Assembly (NCBI GenBank): GCA_947095585.1
Contig: OX352764.1
Coordinates: 6,743,001-6,807,000 of the forward strand
Direction of reading: 5' to 3'
Source of the DNA: Nephrocerus scutellatus
Lineage: Eukaryota; Arthropoda; Insecta; Diptera; Pipunculidae
Length of the DNA stretch: 64,000 bases
Under the pieces are notes generated by a model that was given only the letters and a program-made list of their open reading frames with translations, did not search any database and was not told the origin of the DNA. Both the position numbers and the translations under genes were made by a program. This document shows positions 37,301 through 46,300 of this stretch, piece after piece. Position 1 is the first letter of the stretch; each line of letters opens with the position of its first letter.

Positions 37301-40300
37301 TCCTTAGAAAGAAAATATGTATCTATTATTGTAAATAGATACTTTTTAAGAAAATACTTTTCAAATTCAACTTTTTTCAGACTTCCTAAGACATACTACA
37401 TAATTCCAATCTAACAGAACTGCTTAAGATGTTTACATGACAACTGAATCCTCTTGTGCATTCGTAATTGATTCAATACGGCATATTCTAACGGCAGACA
37501 GCCGGCGGCGGCGACTTGAATTTTTTAATTAAAATACAAAACTATTGACTATTGAATTTCTCAAGAACCTCCTGAAAACCACTTTTCCACCTATTGTCCA
37601 TATTGGCTTAAACATAGCAGTACCACTATGTTTGTCTTTACGTAATAACTGTCTGACTTGGCGACTATGGACGGAAATGACTATGATTTCTTGCATAATT
37701 CAAATGCACATCATCATGTGAATACGTAATAATAAACACAAGACGAACAAAAAATGCATTGCAATGCAGACTATGTCCCTTTCCTTGTGTTAAAGCGGTC
37801 GGTCATTGAATCCACAAAAACAGACAATTCAAATGCTTTATACACTTTTCAAAGAATCTTCAATAAATAAACAACGACGAATTTGTGTAAACATTTGCAA
37901 GGGAGGCAACTGTACAGCAGCTTGAACATTATAGCAGATGACAGGACGTGCATCACCATACCGCATCGGCTTTCGTTTTAGAAATTCGGCATTTCAATTG
38001 GATAATTATTATGTCTTCCTCGACCGTGCACCCAGAGTACACCAAACGCATAAGAAGATTACAGTTTCTCGCTGCTCTTTCTGCTGTCAATAGACGATTA
38101 GGAAAAAGAGAAATGAAAAGGAAACTTTTTCTCCTCTTTTCTTTTTTGGTCGGTCGCTGGTCATCTTGCAGCAAACAAGATTACCTTCCCAAGGATGAAT
38201 ATTGAGGTAGGTAGGCGGTAGCAGTGCATAACTCCAAACGACTGCGACTTTTTTTTACCATACGGAGAAGGTACACGTACGCTGATGTGATGGCGCTGGT
38301 AAGCTGGTGGTGATCTGGTGTCGACGAGAAGGAATGCGCAGGCTTACCGCTGCGATCTGGCAAAGAAACTTGTTTATGTTGTGCGCCGCATATTACATAA
38401 TCAATTCCAATCCACGGTGCATGCATGCATGGCAACTGCAACTTCTTTTGGCGACTCCGAAGTAGTTGGCCATGGAGTTCACTTATTCGCACGATCGTCG
38501 GCTAAGAAAGGCTGAAACGATCGTTGCAATATTGTTTACCCATAAACATAGTACTGTGTGGAGTAGGTAGGGTGATATGTGATTACAAGATTTATTGTGT
38601 GTGCTAAAATGGAAAAATTGCACGATCACTTGGTGGGATCGATTGGGGATATTATATAGAAGAGCGCACTCACACATTTGGCGGGTTAACGGATTCCAAC
38701 GAAGCAATGTGATGAGTGGTTTTGCAGTGCAATCGCGTGTCGTCGCGTTGCTAACCAAGACGAGAACAGCAACAACAACAACAACAATAACTTCTTGTAA
38801 GAATTTCTTTCAAAGAAACCTACATAGCATAAGCTCTGTGTGGAATTTGAAGTTCGCTGGAGGCATTCCCATTCACACACAATCTAACGAGAACGTTGAA
38901 GGAACATAAAATCTAAAACCAAAAGGGGAAACAGAAACAAACGGGATCAAAGGCATGGGAAAATTCCTTATTCTTAGTGAAAATAAAAAAAAAATGCATT
39001 CAACGACCAAAGGGCATTCTGTTGCCTCTTCTGGCCAAAGAGAATGGATTGAAATTTCCAATTGCCTTTGAGTCTGTTGTGTCAGAAAGAACTTGTACTT
39101 ATTTCTTAAGATTATATCTATTGTATGGCGGTGCTCAAACTTAAGATTCCAAATTTCCACAAACGCATGTTCCGATCGCGTGATGAGCATCCATCCGCAC
39201 ACATGTGCAAACATTGCTTGTTTTTTTATTTTTATTTTTTTCCTTTTTATGACTTTGCCAGACACGATGGGAACTCGCACACATCCTGCGTGTGAAGGTT
39301 CAGTTTTTGGAATACATAATTTTTTTTAAATAGATATCACTATGCACTGCACTCCAATTTCATCCGGCATTTGGATGACACATGTGAGACCATAAGTTTC
39401 GAATATCCAGATAGAGTTCCGAGATCGGAATCTTATGGTTGCAGTGGAGTAGAAATGACAGTAAAACATGTAGCATATACAAGACAGAAGCATAACTGAA
39501 CACATGTGAGATTTCTCAAGGAGGTATCCTGTGACTTCTGGTCTCTGTACGACAAGTTGTTAATGCTGTGACTTTTCAGGGGGTTGTCTACCAACAACTC
39601 AAGTGGTAGTACGAGTATGTGATGATGAGTAGGATATTGTCAATTTTGACAGTTTTTTAAGGCGATGATTAGCTTCTGCACAGACTAAAGAGGTAAACTC
39701 TTATACTCTTTGACTTTATGAATGAAATATTCACAATACAGATATTGGTAATCTTTGTCTTAAAAAATTGTAAAGAGAAATGTTTTAGAAAAACCCTTCA
39801 ATCTAAATAATAGGCTTAAAAAAACAGCAATCCGACACCTGTGCCTATTTTATTATAAGCTAAATAAATAAATATATAAAAGACTTGGTTTTAAAAGGCT
39901 TGAAAAGCTCAATAAGGTTCGCCGCTGACACTTATTGGAAACCTATTGTTTTCTTTATAGCGGAGAAAGTTTGGATCAAGGTAGAAAGGATTACTCTTGC
40001 CAAACTCTCAAATAAAGGCAATGTATTAGAGTGGCGGGAGGCCAGGACCGAACCCCAGTTGTAGAGCCAAATATGATGATGATAATGATTAGAGTGGGCA
40101 CTGTGGCCCTAGTGGTTAGTGCGTTTAAATTTTGAGCAGGAGATTCGAGGTTTGAATCCCAGAAACATAAAAATAATTTTTTTACTATCCCACCTCTCGC
40201 GAATGTCTGACAACGTCCAAGAGTAATAATTTTCTACGGAAAGCTTCTAAGCTCGCCTTTCGCATACGGCATTAAAATTAAATTGTAGGTCTCTACCATT

Positions 40301-43300
40301 TGTGTGCAAAAATATAACACACACAAGACTAATGGTCCTGAGAAGCTATGCATTGGACCGCAAAGGTCTGTCGGGGCAAATATTATTATTAATATCAGAG
40401 TGTAAAAGCTGGACAGAGGCATTTGCGAGCTACTAAAATTTTGCGTTTGTTTGGAGTGAGTAGATAGATGAGCAGGGGATGCGTAATTTTGAAGCTGATG
40501 GCGTATTTGGAGTCATTTTTCAGTCCCGCTATTTAAAAAATGTCCTCTCTTTATTGACATTTCTTCTGGAGGGGAAGGCGGCTCATCTTAAGATGCTGCT
40601 ATTATTCTGAATGTTTTGCTGATGTTGCTTGACCAGCGGGGAGCTACGATTGAGGTCGTTGGCATTTTGTTTGCTAGGGTGAAATAAAAGATCGATGCTA
40701 TGTTGATAATTCTGAAACGATTGAGGCACTTAACCACAATATTAATTTTGAACTTTTCATGAAATAGGGCATCAAACCATGGAAAATGTACTCCAAAATT
40801 GGGATTACAAGATGGACTACTTTTATCAAAACTATATAATGCGGGGTTTCGAAGTTCTATTTACGAATGGTTTAAGTCGTATCTTACTAATAGATCCCGA
40901 AGGGTTGTTGTCTGCGATAAGGTGAGTATTTCCAAGTTCATTTTGCAAGGTGTACCACAGTGATCTCTTCTTGGTCCCATCTTGTTTTTAATCTACATTT
41001 GTTGATTAATTTATTATTTGATTTTCCTTTAGTGGGTAAAATCATAGCCTTTGCTTTGAACTGCGTTGCAAACTGGTTTAATTTGGTTGCTGATACAACC
41101 AACAATATGGAATAATCTGCTGGGAAGGTACGTCTTTCAAGAAAAAATAGCAATTGGCTATACTGCAAAAGTTTATTACTTAAACTGTTATACAATGTGT
41201 GCATCTAACTCGTCAAGGATAATTTGGGAAATGATTCTTGGGTATATTCTATGAAAAAAATCGTTCTACAGTAAGGGTCTATCTCCAATGTTGACATGAT
41301 TTATAGGGAGTTTAAGAAAATGCTTAATTTGGTGTAAGCTGACCCATGTTAAGTGAAAATTAACCATTTTCTTATTAGAAAGCATGTAATTGAAGTGACA
41401 TTTAGCTCTAATTTTAAATTACAAAATGTCACTAACTTGTTCTCTTTTAATTTTATATTACTAATTAATAGTTTATTTTATCACTTTTACTTATTTTATC
41501 AATTTATAAACACAGTATACATTTTTTTTGTTGAAATGAGAAAAATGAAAATGAATAAATAACAAAACAACAAACAAAGAATCTGCAATACAAAGCGGCA
41601 TTCGACAAGGTTGTATACTATCACCACTACTGTTTTTTTATGGTGATCCGTGAGTTTTTTTCGAGTACTATGTCCCACTACTAATCGTATGGTTATCAGA
41701 GTGAATTTTTCGAGTGAATCTGTCAGCGTGGTTATCTAAAATGCTCTGACTATCGACTATGCTGACAATGTTTGTCTACTATTGCCACAATATCGATAAT
41801 AGACAAACACGTGTTATTGCCAAATCGTACTTCAAACATAAAGCTTTATCATATATTAGGGGTTAGGACAGTATAGATGGATATATAGATAGACTATAGA
41901 TGATTTAAAAAGAATAATAGAAGAACGACAGTAGATAAGAAATACATTTTGTTTAGGTGAACTTTCTATAGCACACTAAATATGAAATGCATTCAAAAAT
42001 ATGCAGTCAACTAAACCCGTATGCGTAACTACAACTGTTGTCCAACAGAAGATTGATTAAACGATTCGATGCAAACACAAAGTTATTTCTCTTCTGTGTT
42101 TGCTGTGTAAATTAAACTGTAAACTTCAGTAATCAGATACAACAAAATACGGAATTTTGTTACCATCAAGCGTGAAATAAGTTATCGTTTGGCTGCATTT
42201 AACCGCTGTACGCAGCACCGTAACAAATATTTACAATAATTTGTTGAGGGTTTTCCATTTAGCTTCTGCTTTCCTAACATTGTAAATTGATTGATTTGCT
42301 TGATATGCGTTTTGTGGGAGAAATTTGAAAAGGTTTTGAAATTTTTCCAAGTAGATAAATACCTATGTTGAATTAGTAAAATGTTGTTATCAACGCAACA
42401 AAAAAAACTCCACAACTAAATAGTGAAATGTTGTAATGTCTACGATGGATTGATTGACTTGCGCGCTTTTAAGTAAATATATAGATTTGAAAATATGTTA
42501 TGCGATTACGAAACTAACTGAATGTATTACAAAAATCAGTTTTCACCGAAGCGTTCAACCAATTGGCAGACAAATCGACAAATCACTTATGTTTGGAAAT
42601 AACAAAAAAAAAACGGTTGCACATTTGCACCTTGAAAGATGTCGATATATGTTACTTGTAAAGAGGTTTACACAATTTTGTCGGTAAGAAGCGAATACAG
42701 ATTGCAGTGTTTTCACGACGCTCTGTAATTAACTTTTACTTCTTTTTTAACGTTTTACAAAAACCCCCAAAAAAAGGGAAGTTGTATAATGTCTGAAATC
42801 TGAATACTTTGTCGGCTTAATAGCCAATTTGCAAACATCTGTAGTGTACGCCTATGCAGAAATTCAGAGATACGCAGAAAGCCAGATTCAGAAATATGCA
42901 GATATCTACTTAGATTCGTAATATAAAGATAGATTCTGAAATATGTATGCAGACATTCGGCATTCGACAAGGTTGTATACTATCACCACTACTGTTTTTT
43001 TTATGGTGATCTGTGAGTTTTTTTTCGAGTACTCTGTCCCACTACTAATCGTATGAGAGATATGCAGAAAGCTAGATTCAGAAATATGCAGATATGTACT
43101 TAGATTCGTAATATAAAGATAATCAGATTCGGAAATATGTATGCAGACAGTCAAATTCAGAGGCAGATTTTAAAAAAGCAGCCCATAAATTTTTTTATGT
43201 AAATTTTCTTATCGGAGAAACAGATATTTGTCAGAAATAATACCTAAATATTTGACCTGGTTTTCCCAATTTATTGCACTGTTATTTATACGAAGCGCTA

Positions 43301-46300
43301 CTCTGTGTATTTCTAAAGTTAATCGCCGCATAAAGAATATTGCTTTAGTTTTAGATACATTAAGATGTATGATCCACTTCGTAAAATAAGAGAGATAAAC
43401 TAATTTTCTACGATTGCTCCCTGCTATTTGGTTTGGCAGTTTGAAAATAGTGGCATATCAGATATAAATAAGTTGTATAGAGTCGGGCTTATGACTGCTG
43501 TTTGGGGACACCAAAGTGAAATTTTTGCCTATTAGATCTTTTCCCTTCTATTGTGACAAAAAGTTCTTTGTCGAAGAAAAGAGTTGCACATTAGAACTAG
43601 ATATGATGGAAAATTGTAGTCAATCATTTTTTGATAGTAAACCCAAATGCCATACTGAGTCAATATCAATATATGAGTTGATATCGCACAGAACCATCCC
43701 CGTTGAGTTGTCTTCAGTAAGATTATTTTGTATATGTGGTTTTAAACGGTGGAGACAAAACAGAGCCTTGGGGAACACCGGCGTTTAGGCGGTTTACAAT
43801 GAATTTGGAACCGTCCAATACCACCTGTATCAGAAAGATAGTTACTAGTCCAATAGAGCAGTGCCTTATCAACTCCATAGGCGTTAATTTTTTACAAAAC
43901 AGCATGATGCCAGACTCTGTCAAATGCCTTGCATATATCGAGTGGAACAACTTTGCTTTCACCAAATTTGTGAATATACTGGTTCCAATTTTCAGCTAAA
44001 CCATCAGGTCATCTGTAGAACGTTGCCTACGAAATCCGTACTGCTGGTCGCTAAGGATTTCACGTGATTCAAGGTATTGCATAAGCCGATTGATCAGTGT
44101 TTCCATGACCTTAGAAAGTATGGATATAAACGCAATGGGTCGGTAAGAGGAAAGAGATGACGGTTCGACTTTTTTAGGAACAGGCTGGATAATCGCTGAT
44201 TTCCAATTCCTTGGGAAGACTCCAGACGAATAAGAGAAATTGAAAGTGGCAATGCCAACGTTGAAGAACACCTCTTCAAAACTTTAGCGAGAATACCATC
44301 AGGCCCAGCAGATTTATGAATGTTGAGATCATTTAATACTTTAGAGTACAAAAGTAAATCTGACCCATAGAGGATTCGACTCTTGCAAGTACAGGCGGCG
44401 ACAACGCGCTATCTGGTAGCGTGGAGCTAGCTGCGAAATGTGAAGCAAGCAGATTGACCTTGTCTATAGAGCTGACAGTTGGAATGTCATTGTGAATGAG
44501 CGTTGGAATTGAGGACGAATGACCAAAAATGTTTACTTCCTTTGTGACATTGAAGTATATTTTGTCTCAGTTTCTGGTCATAGTTGGATTTGACTCGTCT
44601 AAGGTAGGCATTGTAATCATTTCTAACTCGTCTACATTTGGTTCGGATTTCCACAGTGGGGTTTTCTTTATATGTATAACCGAAAGCATACCTCCCGGTT
44701 TCTAGTAGCCTCTTTGCAGCTTAAATCATACCAGGCAATACCAGTTGGGCTATAGAACTTCCACCCAGTTTTTAGATGAGGGATGATTATATGCTACAAT
44801 AAAGACCTAAATAATAATAATGATAGAAAAACATGTATGCAAAGTTTGAATAAAATCGGGATTTAGGAAGTGGATGAACAATTTATTACAATATTTGGCC
44901 ACAATCAAACAAAAATATCCGGACGCAAAGTTATGATACTCGTACAGAATTTAAAAATCTAACAACGAGAAGTTTCTTCGAAGTTCCGATCACACAATGC
45001 ATTTCCTTGTATCTTTTCCAGAAAAGCCATAAAGCAATAAATAATCTGGGTCACAAGGTATCGCTCTGGGTATCGCTGCTATCGTTATCTATAAAGAGTT
45101 ATAGCAGATGTTCGTTACGGAAAGACTTATATACCGATTGATTGATCGATAGCGGAATTAAAAGTTTAATTCGAGTAATAACATATACATCAGGATAATG
45201 ATAACGACAAATTCCATCCGGCGATTGTTGTTCAAATGTTCCACTGTTGACATGTTACCATGCTTTTTAGTCCAGATAGCAACCAACAATTTCTTAGCAA
45301 CTGCACTCAGTCGGCTTCATGTCATCAACACAGAAGTCACCACTTTTCTAATCTGATTATTAAGCTGAAACCTGACACGCTCCGCCCGATTGTTTATAAA
45401 ATTGTTAATTATTTATAATAATTTGTCAATCGATAGTGGAAAGTTTTTAATCTCTTTTGGTAATTGCAAATTGCCGGTGTGCAGAAGCGACTGATTGAGG
45501 AAGCATCTTATGATATGACCAGAAAGGATTAATAATACCTTTTTTTTATTCGAGTCAAGTTTAAAGCATTTTTTAAGTTTTTTTTTAAAACAGTGCAGTG
45601 ATAATGTTCAGAATATTCATATACTTTCTAACTTAGAGATTAGAGTGGGGAAAACTCGATACTTTCAGCTTTCTGAAATTTTAGGGTCACAGCAAAATCT
45701 ACTTGAAAAACGGTAAACCAACCTTTTGGCCATTAATGTTAAGACTCAAACTCAAAGTTCATTCATAACATTGACGTGCGTAGAGTGTAATGCATAATTA
45801 GGAAGACTGACAGCGCAAAATGGGCGTTGCTGTTCACTCAGCCTAGAAGATGGGTGCGCCGACTGTTCATCAGCCATGCATTACCGATATTCTTCGCATT
45901 CTTATTGTAAATTACTTGGTAATTACATAATTACAAAATTTACCTCAACTTCCTGTTTTTTAATGTTATGTGTCTTACTACCAAACTCCCAAAAACTGAC
46001 AATGAACTAAAACAAAGTTGGTGCTTTACATTTTCGTTTCTCATCATGTAACTCCAACTCATAGCAAATTAATTATTATTATTATTATTTAGGTCTTTAT
46101 TAAAAAATTCATAGATAATATATTAACAAACAATTTTTTTTGTTCGAAGAAAATGATCTCTTTCGAATACTAACTGTGGCTGTGAAAAACGCTATAGGTC
46201 AATCATGTTCGAAAATTGCATAGAAAATTGGCATAATGTTAGTTACACTGACAGAAAATCAGACTGAGCTATTTGTTTAAATTTTGACAGAACATTTTTG

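Noticed and set aside
38172..39330. Cluster of open frames on both strands in the Traf4 intron.
   Set aside because: The frames overlap antiparallel, carry no recognised domain and contain simple runs. Higher GC probably lowers stop frequency here.
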